Counted from the first letter of the stretch, positions 8,663 to 17,121 are shown. The stretch is 64,000 nucleotides of DNA from Desulfovibrio sp. X2 (GCF_000422205.1 NZ_ATHV01000006.1:1-64000); one strand, 5' to 3'. Translations and numbers: made by a program. Notes: generated by a model not told the origin, from the sequence alone.

Positions 8663-9739
8663 ATGCCCCGCACCATCATACCCTTCGGTCCCCAGCATCC
8701 CGTCCTGCCCGAGCCCATCCACCTGAAGCTCGTGGTCGAGGACGAAATCGTCAAGGAGGCGCTGCCGCAGCTCGGCTACGTCCACCGCGGACTCGAGAAG
8801 CTCGTGGACATCCGCGACTACAACCAGATGATCCAGATCGTCGAGCGCGTCTGCGGCATCTGTTCCAAGATCCACGCCATGTGCTACTGCCAGGGCATAG
8901 AGGCCATGATGGGGGTGGAGATTCCCCCCCGGGCCAAGTACCTGCGCGTGATCTGGTCCGAACTGCACCGCATGCACTCCCACCTGCTCTGGCTCGGCCT
9001 CTTCGCCGACGCCTTCGGCTTCGAGTCGCTGTTCATGCAGTTCTGGCGCATCCGCGAGAAGATCATGGACATCAACGAGGCCACCGCGGGCAACCGCGTC
9101 ATCGTCTCGGTCAACGTGGTGGGCGGCACCCGCGCCGACCTCTCCACCGACCAGATCAACTGGATCCTCTCCGAGCTCGACTTCGTCGAAAAGGAGATCC
9201 TGCGGCTGCAGAAGACCATGCTCGACGACTACACGGTCAAGAAGCGCACCGTGGGCATCGGCGTGCTCTCCAAGGAGCAGGCTTACGAGCTCGGCGCCGC
9301 GGGTCCGACGCTGCGCGGCTCGGGCATCGCCCAGGACATGCGCCAGCTCAAGTACGCCGCGTTCGACGCCATCGACTTCGAGCCGGTGGTGGAATACGGC
9401 GGCGACTCCTACTCCCGCGGCAAGGTCCGCTTCCGGGAGACGCTGCAGTCCGTGGACCTCGTGCGCCAGGCCATCGCCCACCTCCCCGGGGGCGAGACCC
9501 AGGTCAAGGTCAAGGGCAACCCCGAGGGCGAGGCGGTCTCCCGCGTGGAGCAGCCGCGCGGCGAGCTCTTCTACTATCTGAAGGCCAACGGCACCAAGTT
9601 CATGGAGCGCGTGCGCATCCGCACGCCCACGTTCGCCAACATCCCCCCGCTGCTGGCCATGCTGCCCGGCATCGAGCTGGCCGACGTGCCCGTGGTGGTC
9701 CTGTCCATCGACCCGTGCATCTCCTGCACCGAGCGTTAA
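8663..9739 (+). CDS. echE: Ech hydrogenase large subunit (EchE)
   Basis: A 358-residue catalytic large subunit (NuoD-like) that holds the NiFe(CN)2CO site. Both nickel-binding motifs are intact: RVCGICSKIH (C64, C67) and DPCISCTER at the very end (C352, C355). The four cysteines separate a true hydrogenase from complex I NuoD, which has lost them. The protein stops three residues after the last Cys, so there is no cleavable C-terminal extension; the same is known for EchE and CooH. It should catalyse reversible H+/H2 interconversion with ferredoxin on the cytoplasmic side. Maturation genes (hyp) are not in this window. Confidence 0.95.
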   Translation: MPRTIIPFGPQHPVLPEPIHLKLVVEDEIVKEALPQLGYVHRGLEKLVDIRDYNQMIQIVERVCGICSKIHAMCYCQGIEAMMGVEIPPRAKYLRVIWSELHRMHSHLLWLGLFADAFGFESLFMQFWRIREKIMDINEATAGNRVIVSVNVVGGTRADLSTDQINWILSELDFVEKEILRLQKTMLDDYTVKKRTVGIGVLSKEQAYELGAAGPTLRGSGIAQDMRQLKYAAFDAIDFEPVVEYGGDSYSRGKVRFRETLQSVDLVRQAIAHLPGGETQVKVKGNPEGEAVSRVEQPRGELFYYLKANGTKFMERVRIRTPTFANIPPLLAMLPGIELADVPVVVLSIDPCISCTER

Positions 9740-9752
9740 GGGAGGCTCTACT

Positions 9753-10190
9753 ATGGCGTTCATGACACCGAACGTGCTGCGCAACCTCTTCGGAAAGTAC
9801 AGCACCCGCCTCTACCCCGTGGAGACCCGCGATCCCTTCGAGGCATACCGCGGCGAGCTCTACAACGACATCGAGAAGTGCATCTTCTGCCAGACCTGCG
9901 CCCGCAAGTGCCCCTCGCAGTGCATCACCGTGAGCAAGGAGACGGGCGAGTGGACCTGCGACCCGTTCGCCTGCGTCTACTGCGGCATCTGCGTGGATTC
10001 CTGCCCCGTGAACTGCCTGCACATGCGCACGGCCTGGCGCAAGGTCGCCACGGAGCGCCAGATGATCGTGCAGCACGGCACCCCGCCCGCGCCCAGGAAG
10101 AAGGCCCCCAAGGAAGTCCCCCAGGGCGGCTCCGCGGCCGAAAACGCCGAGGCGCCCGCCAAGAAGGCGGACAAGAAGAAGGCCGAATAG
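9753..10190 (+). CDS. echF: Ech hydrogenase ferredoxin subunit (EchF)
   Basis: A 145-residue subunit with two [4Fe-4S] clusters that accepts electrons from soluble ferredoxin. The CxxCxxCxxxCP motifs are C43-C46-C49-C53 and C74-C77-C80-C84 (CIFCQTCARKCP, CVYCGICVDSCP). Residues 110-145 form a Pro, then Lys/Ala/Glu-rich tail (ending KKADKKKAE) beyond the usual end of the domain. The tail looks disordered and may be lineage-specific. Last gene of the operon; a strong terminator follows 28 nt after the stop. Confidence 0.93.
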   Translation: MAFMTPNVLRNLFGKYSTRLYPVETRDPFEAYRGELYNDIEKCIFCQTCARKCPSQCITVSKETGEWTCDPFACVYCGICVDSCPVNCLHMRTAWRKVATERQMIVQHGTPPAPRKKAPKEVPQGGSAAENAEAPAKKADKKKAE

Positions 10191-10218
10191 CCTCCCTCTG
10201 TCCGGCATGACATGCCGA

Positions 10219-10264
10219 GGCCCCGCACGCTCCCGGAAACACCCGGGAGCGCGCGGGGCCTTTT
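10219..10264 (+). terminator. Rho-independent terminator of ech operon
   Basis: A long G+C-rich hairpin whose outer arms GGCCCCGC and GCGGGGCC enclose a second perfect stretch (GCTCCCGG with CCGGGAGC) and a short A-rich loop, followed by TTTT. It closes the ech transcript before the next gene. Confidence 0.85.
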
Positions 10265-10365
10265 CGCATCCGGAGGTCGGTCGCGCGGACGTGGGATACA
10301 CGCCCGGCGCGATTGCCTGCGCTGCCGGAACAGGCTATGTGGAGCGACCGGACACAGGAGGTTTC

Positions 10366-11073
10366 ATGAGTCCCGAATCCAGCCCCAAGGGCTTCGTCCG
10401 CAAGGACATGTTCTACGTCGTCATCTTCTTTTGTCTGGCCCTCGGCTTCGCGGCCGGGGTCATCACCGGCACCATGTACAATCCGCCGCGCCCGGCCCAG
10501 CCTTCCGGCATGGGAGGCGGCGGCATGCCTCCGGGCATGGGCCAGGGGATGGGCCAGGGAGCGCCCCAGGGGATGCCGCAGGGGATGCCGCAGATGCCGC
10601 CCCAGCAGGGTGCGCAGCAGCAGCCAGCCCAGCAGGACCAGCTCTCACCGGCCGAGCGCGCCAAGCTTCTCGAGCTCGAAATGGCCGTCTCCAAGCAGCC
10701 GGGCAACGTCAACGCCCTGAACCAGCTCGGCAACTTCTACTTCGACCACGACAAGCCCGCCGAGGCCGTGGATGCCTACAAGAAGTCGCTGGCCATCAAG
10801 GACGCGCAGCCCGACGTCTGGACCGACCTGGGCGTGATGTACCGCGAATTGACGCAGTACCAGCAGGCCCTGGACTGCTTCAACAAGGCCCTCGCCCTCG
10901 ATCCCAAGCACCAGGTGGCGCACTTCAACAAGGGTGTGGTCCTGGTCTTCGACCTGAACCAGAAGGACAAGGGCGTGGCGGTCTGGAAGGAGCTCCTGGC
11001 CATCAATCCCAATGCCAAGGCCCCCAACGGGACGCCGCTCGGCCAGCTCATCGACTCAGTGGAACAGCAGTAG
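10366..11073 (+). CDS. Membrane-anchored TPR protein, Met/Pro/Gln-rich linker
   Basis: A 235-residue protein. After a short charged N-terminus, one transmembrane helix spans about residues 19-40 (FYVVIFFCLALGFAAGVITG). Residues about 48-92 are a low-complexity linker of Gly, Met, Pro and Gln with repeats such as GMGQGMGQG and QGMPQGMPQ. Three or four TPR units follow (GNFYFDHDKPAEAVDAYKKS, YQQALDCFNKALALDPKHQ). Start at 10366 is set by AGGAGG six bases upstream and by the terminator separating it from ech. TPR scaffold role, probably facing the periplasm; partner unknown. Confidence 0.75.
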   Translation: MSPESSPKGFVRKDMFYVVIFFCLALGFAAGVITGTMYNPPRPAQPSGMGGGGMPPGMGQGMGQGAPQGMPQGMPQMPPQQGAQQQPAQQDQLSPAERAKLLELEMAVSKQPGNVNALNQLGNFYFDHDKPAEAVDAYKKSLAIKDAQPDVWTDLGVMYRELTQYQQALDCFNKALALDPKHQVAHFNKGVVLVFDLNQKDKGVAVWKELLAINPNAKAPNGTPLGQLIDSVEQQ

Positions 11074-11103
11074 GCCGTCCCGGCGACCGTCAGACGCCTG
11101 CCG

Positions 11104-11133
11104 TTGACAGGCGCCTCCCCGCGCGTTCATAAG
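11104..11133 (+). promoter_or_regulatory. Candidate sigma-70 promoter
   Basis: A perfect -35 TTGACA at 11104-11109 and CATAAG at 11128-11133 (ATAA of the -10 matched) with an 18-bp spacer. It lies 60-90 nt upstream of the small coiled-coil gene at 11195 and would place the transcript start near 11140, just before the hairpin at 11147. Confidence 0.45.
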
Positions 11134-11146
11134 TAAGCATGAAGAA

Positions 11147-11170
11147 CCGTCCCCCGGTCACGGGGGACGG
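11147..11170 (+). promoter_or_regulatory. Perfect 10-bp hairpin in 5' leader
   Basis: Arms CCGTCCCCCG and CGGGGGACGG with a GTCA loop. No T run follows, so it is not a standard terminator. It sits between the candidate promoter and the ribosome-binding site of the gene at 11195, so it would be at the 5' end of that mRNA. Confidence 0.5.
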
Positions 11171-11194
11171 GAACGCGCACCGGAGGTAGCCGTC

Positions 11195-11581
11195 ATGACC
11201 GAGAATCAACCGCCCCTCGACCTCAGCTTCTCCCGCTCCGCCCGCGACATGGCCGCCACGGCCCTCGTCCTGGCCTTCCTGGCCCTGATCGTGGCCGGGG
11301 CCTTCTTCATCACGTCCAGGAACAGCAACAACGACCTGCGCGCCGCGAGCGCGTCGCTCACGCAGCGCGTGGACGGCCTCGAGAACCGGCTGGCTTCCGT
11401 CGAGGCCCTGCCCCGCACCCTGCGCCGCCAGGCAGCGCAGGCCCTGGTGGAGGAGATGTCCCTGCGCGCCAAGCTGCTCGACACGCGGCTCGACGATCCG
11501 GCGCAGAAGGAGACCCTCGCCCAGGTGGAGGAGCTGCTCGAAAAGCTGCGCCAGGCAGGGCAGGAACCGGGAGCGCAGTAG
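11195..11581 (+). CDS. Small membrane protein with coiled coil
   Basis: A 128-residue protein of no family I recognise. A charged N-terminus is followed by one transmembrane helix (about residues 21-43, ALVLAFLALIVAGAFF). The rest is an Ala/Leu/Glu/Arg-rich helix with heptad spacing, likely a coiled coil. The ATG follows CGGAGG. It has its own candidate promoter and leader hairpin and runs convergently with miaA. Composition matches its neighbours. Confidence 0.6.
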   Translation: MTENQPPLDLSFSRSARDMAATALVLAFLALIVAGAFFITSRNSNNDLRAASASLTQRVDGLENRLASVEALPRTLRRQAAQALVEEMSLRAKLLDTRLDDPAQKETLAQVEELLEKLRQAGQEPGAQ

Positions 11582-11614
11582 GAAGCGGAAGAGAGGGGAC
11601 GGAAGGCCGGAGGA

Positions 11615-12583
11615 TTACTCGGCGTCAGGTTGCCTGTGCACGGCGCGCGCCAGCCACTCCTCGACCAACCATATGGCTTTTTCCGTGTCGTCCGGCCTGA
11701 GCCACTGGATTGCCTCGTCGCGCTTAAACCAGGTCATCTGCCGCTTGGCGTAGGCCCGCGTACGCTTGAGCCAGAGCGACTTGGCCTGCTCGATGTCCAG
11801 CCGCCCCCGGATGTATTCCAGGAGTTCGTGCGAGCCGATGCCGGTGAAGCCGGGCGCGTCCACGCGCGGACATTCGGCGAAGGCCCGCTCCATCTCGGCC
11901 GCGGCCCCGGCCTCGAGCATGCTCTCGATGCGTAGCGCAAGGCGCGGGGTGAGCTCGTCCAGGTCCATGCCCACGCCGAGCTTCAAGGCGTCGAAACGCG
12001 GCGGCTCGTCCTCCTGCTGGTGGAAGCTCGAGAAGACGCGGCCCGTGCTCTCGAAGACCTCGAGGGCGCGTGTGATGCGCTGCCGGTCGTTGGGATGGAT
12101 CTTGGCCGCGTAGACCGGATCTATCTGCGTGAGCCAGGAGTGCAGCGTCTCCCCGCCGAAGACCTCCCAGGCCTCCTGGAGCTGCTGCCGGGTCACGTCC
12201 GGCACCTCGGGAATGGGCGACAGGCCGTAGAGCAGCGCATCCAGGTAAAGTCCCGTTCCCCCGACCAGGAGCGGCAGACAACCCTGCTCCGCCAGCTCCA
12301 GCATGGCCTCCTCGGCCATGACCGTGAAGGCCCCGGCACTGACCGACTGGCAGGGCGAGAGCACGCCGTAGAGCAGGTGCGGGCAACGCGCCTGATCCGC
12401 GGCGGTGGGCTGGGCGGTGACGATCTCGAGACCGCTGTAGAGCTGGCGTGAGTCGATGTTGACCACGCCGCCGCGAAAGCGCTCGGCAAGGGCCAGGGCG
12501 AGGTCGGTCTTTCCGGCGCCCGTGGGGCCGACGATGCAGACCGATCCGGGCAGGCGCCGCGGCTCGCCCTGGGCCGTGCTCAC
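11615..12583 (-). CDS. miaA: tRNA dimethylallyltransferase
   Basis: A 322-residue enzyme that adds a dimethylallyl group to N6 of A37 in tRNAs reading U-starting codons. Clear marks are the P-loop GPTGAGKTDLALALA near residue 19, the DSRQLYSGLEIVTAQP segment, the LVGGTGLYLDALLYGL motif and the RTRAYAKRQMTWFKRD region near the C-terminus that contacts tRNA. The start is a GTG at 12583 overlapping the coaD stop (GTGA), so translation is probably coupled. Last gene of a four-gene minus-strand set with the nuclease, rsmD and coaD. Confidence 0.93.
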   Translation of the reverse strand: MSTAQGEPRRLPGSVCIVGPTGAGKTDLALALAERFRGGVVNIDSRQLYSGLEIVTAQPTAADQARCPHLLYGVLSPCQSVSAGAFTVMAEEAMLELAEQGCLPLLVGGTGLYLDALLYGLSPIPEVPDVTRQQLQEAWEVFGGETLHSWLTQIDPVYAAKIHPNDRQRITRALEVFESTGRVFSSFHQQEDEPPRFDALKLGVGMDLDELTPRLALRIESMLEAGAAAEMERAFAECPRVDAPGFTGIGSHELLEYIRGRLDIEQAKSLWLKRTRAYAKRQMTWFKRDEAIQWLRPDDTEKAIWLVEEWLARAVHRQPDAE

Positions 12584-13080
12584 AGCTTCCCTTCCGCCCT
12601 GAGCTCCGCGAAGCGGGCATAGACGTGGGGCACGAGCTGGTCAGGGACCATGCCCTTGATGTTGGCGCCGTGCTTGGCCGCCTCCTTGATGATCGTGGAG
12701 CTCAGGTACATCCAGCGGTAGTCGGTCATCAGGAAGACGGTCTGGATCTCGCGGTGCAGCTTGCGGTTCATGAGGGCCATCTGGAATTCGTACTCGAAAT
12801 CAGAGACCGCGCGCAAGCCGCGCAAAATGACGTTGGCGCCGCGGCGCGACACGTAGTCGACCAGCAGGCCGGAAAAGCCTTCCACCTCGATGCCCTCGTC
12901 GAAGGCGAAGACCTCGCGGGCCATGGCCACGCGCTCGTCGAGGCTGAAGAGCGGGGTCTTGGAGGTGTCCTTGGCCACGGCCACGACGATGCGGCCGAAC
13001 ACGGTGCGCGCGCGGCGCACGAGGCTCACGTGGCCCAAGGTCAGGGGGTCGAAGGTGCCGGGATAGATGGCCATGCTCAT
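12580..13080 (-). CDS. coaD: Phosphopantetheine adenylyltransferase
   Basis: A 166-residue enzyme of coenzyme A synthesis that makes dephospho-CoA from 4'-phosphopantetheine and ATP. The nucleotidyltransferase signature is complete: YPGTFDPLTLGH near the N-terminus, LRGLRAVSDFEYE in the middle and SSTIIKE near the C-terminus. Length is typical (about 160). The ATG at 13080 overlaps the rsmD stop (ATGA); an internal ATG two codons later is possible. rsmD-coaD adjacency is common in bacteria. Confidence 0.95.
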   Translation of the reverse strand: MSMAIYPGTFDPLTLGHVSLVRRARTVFGRIVVAVAKDTSKTPLFSLDERVAMAREVFAFDEGIEVEGFSGLLVDYVSRRGANVILRGLRAVSDFEYEFQMALMNRKLHREIQTVFLMTDYRWMYLSSTIIKEAAKHGANIKGMVPDQLVPHVYARFAELRAEGKL

Positions 13081-13649
13081 GATGTTGTCCTCCGACAGAG
13101 CAGAATACGCGTCTGTCCGTAGTTTCTGTCGGCTTCCAGGCTGAACCCGGAGCCAGGCTCCCCGATCTGCACCGAAAGACCGGACTCCACCTCGGCGACC
13201 AGAAAGCCGTCCGGGGCGAGCCAGCCGCCCGCGTCGAGGCGGGCCAGGGCAGGCGCGAAAAGGTCCTTGCCATACGGAGGGTCAACGAAAACGAGGCCGT
13301 AGGAGGAATCGCCCTTGCCGGTGAGAACCTTGAGCGCGTCCTCGGCTGCCACGCTGAAGCGGCCGCGCTCTATCCCGAGATCGACAAGGTTTTTTCTGAT
13401 CAAGGCTGCCGCGGCGCGGTCCTTCTCGATGAACCGGCAGAAGGAGGCGCCTCTGCTCAGGCATTCGATTCCCAGGCTGCCCGAGCCTGCGAAGACGTCC
13501 ATGACGCGAAGCCCCGTGAACGACAGTCCGCGGGCCGCGAGCATGCTGAAGAGCGCCTCGCGCACGCGCGAGGTGGCCGGGCGATACCCCGGCCCCTCGC
13601 TTGTGGCTATGCGGCGCCCCTTGAGCGCGCCGCCGGTGATGCGCATCAT
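13077..13649 (-). CDS. rsmD: 16S rRNA m2G966 methyltransferase
   Basis: A 190-residue SAM-dependent methyltransferase that modifies G966 of 16S rRNA. RITGGALKGRR opens the protein, the SAM loop is DVFAGSGSLGIE near residue 51, and the catalytic motif is VDPPYGK near residue 122. The start lies at a double ATG (13649 and 13646) after the nuclease stop, with only a weak ribosome-binding site. The frame stays open upstream, but that portion runs antisense-like through the nuclease gene and is not real. Confidence 0.92.
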   Translation of the reverse strand: MMRITGGALKGRRIATSEGPGYRPATSRVREALFSMLAARGLSFTGLRVMDVFAGSGSLGIECLSRGASFCRFIEKDRAAAALIRKNLVDLGIERGRFSVAAEDALKVLTGKGDSSYGLVFVDPPYGKDLFAPALARLDAGGWLAPDGFLVAEVESGLSVQIGEPGSGFSLEADRNYGQTRILLCRRTTS

Positions 13650-13690
13650 GGTTTCGACAATCTCATAATCAACGGTGTTCCGGCCGAGGC

Positions 13691-15298
13691 TCAGCTCTGG
13701 GAAACGAGCTCGAGGAGCGCCCGGTGGGCGTCCAGCAGGCGCTCGCGCATTTCCGTCTGGTCCACCCAGGCCTTGCCCTGCACGTCGGGCAGCTTGCCCT
13801 TGAAGGTGGTGAGCAGACGCTCGGTCTCGCCCACGAGATAGCCCCAGTCGATGGCTGGCTGGGCCTTTTCCGGATGGAGCTGCACGGCGGGCTCCTTGCC
13901 GGGCTTGAGCTCGACCTCCTCGAGGTAGTCCGGGATGTGCACGGTGAAGCCGAAGCGCTCGCGGATGAGCCCCGCCAGGGTGTCCTGGGCCGATGCCTCG
14001 CCGTGCACCAGGAAGATCTCCATGGCCTTGTTGGAGAGGTTGGAGATCCAGTCCAGCACCTGGCTCTGGCCAGCGTGAGCCGAGAATCCGCCGATGGTGA
14101 AGATCTTGGCGTGAACCGCCACCTCCTCGCCCAGGATGCGGATCTTGGAGGCCCCGTCCACGATGTGGCGGCCCGGCGTGCCCTGGGCCTGGAAGCCGAC
14201 GAAAACCACGGCCGCTCCGTGGCGCCAGAGGTTGTGGCGCAGGTGGTGCTTGATGCGACCGGCGTTGCACATGCCGCTGGCCGAGATGACGATGGCCGGG
14301 CCGTCGTGCTCGTTGATCTTCTGCGACTCGGCCTGCGTCCGCGTGTACACGAGGTTCGGCAGGTTCAGCGGATTGTCGCCGTTGGTCATCATCGCCCGGG
14401 TCTCGGCATCCATGTACTCGGGATGCTTCTTGAAGATCTCGGTAGCCTTGATGGCCAGCGGGCTGTCCAGGAAGACCGGGATGTCCTTGGGCAGCTTCCC
14501 TTCCTTGGCAAGCTGCCAGAGGGTGAAGATGATCTCCTGGGTGCGCTCCACGGCGAAGGCCGGGATGATGCACTTCTCCCGGTTCTTGTAGGCGTAGGCG
14601 ATGGCCGCGGCCAGTTCCTCGCGGCTGCTGCCCTCGTCCTTGTGGTTGCGGTCGCCGTAAGTGGATTCGACGAAAAGATAGTCCGCCGTGTGGGCCACGG
14701 CAGGGTCGCTTATGAGCAGCTGGTGCGGCCTGCCCAGGTCGCCCGAGAAGAGCAACGAGGTGGGCTTGCCGTTCTCGTGGATCTCGATCTTGATGAAGGC
14801 CGAACCCAGGATGTGACCCGCATCGCGATACGTGACCTTCACGCCCGGCACGGGCTCGAACTCCTTGCCGTATTCCACGGGCTTCAGGAGCGGAAGGGTC
14901 TTCGCGGCGTCGTCCAGGGAGTAGAGGGCCTCCACCGGCGGGCGGCCGTGTCGCTGGCGTTTCCTGTTTTCCCATTCCGCTTCCATCTCCTGGATGTGGG
15001 CGGAATCCTGGAGCATGATGTCCATGAGATCGGCCGTGGCCGCGGTGCAGTAGATGGGCCCCTTGAAGCCGTATTTGACGATGCGCGGCAGAAGGCCGGT
15101 GTGGTCGATGTGGGCATGGGTGATGAGGACGAAGTCGAGATGGCCGGGATCGTAAGGCCCCATGTCCTGGTTGCGTTTCTCGATCTCCTTGTTGCCTTGG
15201 TGCATTCCGCAGTCCACGGCGAAGCGGTGGCCTGCGGCCTCGAGGACGTAACAGGAGCCGGTGACTGTCCGCGCTGCCCCTAGAAAATTGATCTTCAC
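13691..15298 (-). CDS. MBL-fold beta-CASP ribonuclease
   Basis: A 535-residue metallo-beta-lactamase-fold hydrolase with beta-CASP and C-terminal RMMBL parts, related to RNA-processing nucleases of the CPSF73/YSH1 type. Metal ligands are visible in LITHAHIDHTG near residue 57, in GDLGRPH, and in the late GGFSAHAGQ motif. ESTYGDR and VISASGMCNAGRI are the beta-CASP hallmarks. It probably cleaves or trims RNA in the cytoplasm using two zinc ions. Translation starts at a GTG (15298) with AAGGAG at good spacing. First gene of the set with rsmD, coaD and miaA. Confidence 0.88.
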   Translation of the reverse strand: MKINFLGAARTVTGSCYVLEAAGHRFAVDCGMHQGNKEIEKRNQDMGPYDPGHLDFVLITHAHIDHTGLLPRIVKYGFKGPIYCTAATADLMDIMLQDSAHIQEMEAEWENRKRQRHGRPPVEALYSLDDAAKTLPLLKPVEYGKEFEPVPGVKVTYRDAGHILGSAFIKIEIHENGKPTSLLFSGDLGRPHQLLISDPAVAHTADYLFVESTYGDRNHKDEGSSREELAAAIAYAYKNREKCIIPAFAVERTQEIIFTLWQLAKEGKLPKDIPVFLDSPLAIKATEIFKKHPEYMDAETRAMMTNGDNPLNLPNLVYTRTQAESQKINEHDGPAIVISASGMCNAGRIKHHLRHNLWRHGAAVVFVGFQAQGTPGRHIVDGASKIRILGEEVAVHAKIFTIGGFSAHAGQSQVLDWISNLSNKAMEIFLVHGEASAQDTLAGLIRERFGFTVHIPDYLEEVELKPGKEPAVQLHPEKAQPAIDWGYLVGETERLLTTFKGKLPDVQGKAWVDQTEMRERLLDAHRALLELVSQS

Positions 15299-15346
15299 GC
15301 ACGTCTCCTTGTTGCAGAACGATGACCCCGCCGCAGGGCGGGCTCT

Positions 15347-15382
15347 CGGTGTTTACACCGCCACCGGCCGAGGGTAAACACC
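15347..15382. promoter_or_regulatory. Operator-like inverted repeats between divergent genes
   Basis: CGGTGT-TT-ACACCG (15347-15360) is itself a perfect short palindrome. Its GGTGTTTAC (15348-15356) recurs inverted as GTAAACACC at 15374-15382, 17 nt away. The pair lies between the divergent nuclease (15298) and LOG (15509) genes, as a transcription-factor site would. No regulator is identified. Confidence 0.35.
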
Positions 15383-15508
15383 CCATGTCCATCTTCTTCC
15401 TGCGCCGGGTCGGATTCCGGGCAGGGCGCATGAAGACGCACGACCAGGCAAAGGCCGTCACGAGGCCGTCATGCCCCGGGCACATCCCCGGCATCCTAGG
15501 AGGAACAT

Positions 15509-16168
15509 GTGATAGATTCCAGGCAGTTCGTCATCGACAACCTCTCCATGCACGAATCCTGGCGGCTCTTCCGCATCATGGCCGAGATCGTCGACGGTTT
15601 CGAGGACATGACCGACGTGGGGCCCGCGGTCTCCATCTTCGGCTCGGCCAGGGCCAAGCCCGGAGACGAGGACTACGAGCTGACCCAAGAGGTCGCCCGC
15701 CAGCTCTCGGCCGCCGGGTACGACATCATCACCGGCGGTGGACCGGGACTCATGGAGGCGGCCAACAAGGGCGCCAAGGCAGGCGGCAAGGGAAAATCCA
15801 TCGGCCTGCACATCGAGCTGCCGCTCGAACAGAAGAGCAACGACTTCCTCGACGAGCGCATCACCTTCCGCTACTTCTTCATCAGGAAGCTCGTCTTCGT
15901 GAAATACGCCATGGCCTACATCGCCATGCCGGGCGGCTTCGGCACCCTGGACGAGATGGCCGAGGCCCTGGTGCTCATCCAGACGAGGCGCATCAAGCCC
16001 TTCCCCATCATCCTCATGGGCAGCGACTTCTGGAGCGGGCTCATCGACTGGTTCAAGTCCTCGCTGCTCAAGCGCGGCTACGTGAGCCCGGAAAACTTCG
16101 ACCTCCTGACGATCCTCGACACGCCCGAAGAGGTCGTGAGCCACATCAAGCGCCACGTCATCGTCTGA
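15509..16168 (+). CDS. LOG family protein (TIGR00730-type)
   Basis: A 219-residue protein of the LOG / 'lysine decarboxylase-like' Rossmann family; characterised members are nucleoside 5'-monophosphate phosphoribohydrolases. The family motifs are ITGGGPGLMEAANKGA (about residue 73) and PGGFGTLDE (about residue 143). The latter is the PGGxGTxxE signature of phosphoribohydrolases, not of decarboxylases. The start is GTG at 15509: AGGAGG lies five bases upstream, while an overlapping ATG two bases earlier is out of frame and stops at once. The bacterial substrate is uncertain (cytokinin-like nucleotides or AMP-type nucleotides). Confidence 0.85.
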   Translation: MIDSRQFVIDNLSMHESWRLFRIMAEIVDGFEDMTDVGPAVSIFGSARAKPGDEDYELTQEVARQLSAAGYDIITGGGPGLMEAANKGAKAGGKGKSIGLHIELPLEQKSNDFLDERITFRYFFIRKLVFVKYAMAYIAMPGGFGTLDEMAEALVLIQTRRIKPFPIILMGSDFWSGLIDWFKSSLLKRGYVSPENFDLLTILDTPEEVVSHIKRHVIV

Positions 16169-16181
16169 TGAAGGCCCTGCA

Positions 16182-17069
16182 ATGAAGAACCAGCGCCGGG
16201 CCATGGCCTACGGCCTGGTCACGGTGGCGCTGTGGTCCACCGTGGCTTCGGCCTTCAAGCTCTCGCTTCGGCACATGGACGTGGCCCAGCTCCTCTTCTG
16301 GTCCGCGCTGGTCTCCACCATGGTCATGCTGGCGGCCCTGGCCATCCAGGGCCGCCTCGGCCTTCTCCTTTCCTACGGCCGCGCCGAGTGGCTCAGGGCG
16401 CTCGGCCTCGGCCTGCTGAACCCCTTCGTCTACTACCTGATCCTGTTCAAGGCCTACGACCTCTTGCCGGCCCAGGAGGCGCAACCGCTCAACTACACCT
16501 GGGCCATCACCCTGGCGCTCCTCTCCGTGCCCATCCTCGGGCAGCGCCTCTCCTGGCGCGACATCGCCGCCACCCTGGTCAGCTGGGGCGGGGTGCTGGT
16601 CATCTCCACGCACGGCGACCTCGCGGGACTTCATTTCGCAAGCCCGCTCGGTGTGGCCTGCGCGCTCGCGAGCACGGTCATCTGGTCGCTCTACTGGCTG
16701 CTCTCCACGCGCGACCACCGCGACCCAGTGGCCGGACTGGCCATGAACTTCCTCTGCTCCCTGCCCTTCTGCCTAGCCTGGGCATGCCTCGTCTCCTCGC
16801 CCCTGCCCCGAAGCGCGGCGGGCCTCGCGGGCGCCGCCTACGTGGGCCTCTTCGAGATGGGCGTGACCTTCATCACCTGGATCACGGCCCTGCGCCTGGC
16901 CGAGAACACCTCGCGCGTGGGCAACCTCATCTTCATCTCGCCCTTCGTCTCCCTGCTCCTCATCCACTTCCTGGTGGGCGAGCCCATCCTGTCCTCGACC
17001 TTTGCCGGACTCTCGTGCATCGTGGCCGGACTCATCCTGCAACAGACGGGACGGCGCGCCGCCGCGTAG
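16182..17069 (+). CDS. EamA/DMT-family transporter
   Basis: A 295-residue inner-membrane protein with ten hydrophobic helices in two five-helix halves, as in drug/metabolite (EamA) transporters. Marks include WSTVASAFKLSLRHM in helix 1-2 and the repeated glycine-rich helix starts in each half (WGGVLVISTHGDL, PFVSLLLIHFLVGEPI). The substrate cannot be told from sequence. It follows the LOG gene by 13 nt, with GAAGG before the ATG, so the two may be cotranscribed. Confidence 0.85.
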   Translation: MKNQRRAMAYGLVTVALWSTVASAFKLSLRHMDVAQLLFWSALVSTMVMLAALAIQGRLGLLLSYGRAEWLRALGLGLLNPFVYYLILFKAYDLLPAQEAQPLNYTWAITLALLSVPILGQRLSWRDIAATLVSWGGVLVISTHGDLAGLHFASPLGVACALASTVIWSLYWLLSTRDHRDPVAGLAMNFLCSLPFCLAWACLVSSPLPRSAAGLAGAAYVGLFEMGVTFITWITALRLAENTSRVGNLIFISPFVSLLLIHFLVGEPILSSTFAGLSCIVAGLILQQTGRRAAA

Positions 17070-17121
17070 GGCGGAACGCGCGCCTCCTGCCGACAATCAC
17101 CGACATCACTGGTACAACGTC

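Noticed and set aside
13650-15494. Upstream extension of the rsmD frame
   Set aside because: It lies within the beta-CASP nuclease gene in another frame and has an antisense-like Arg/Pro composition.
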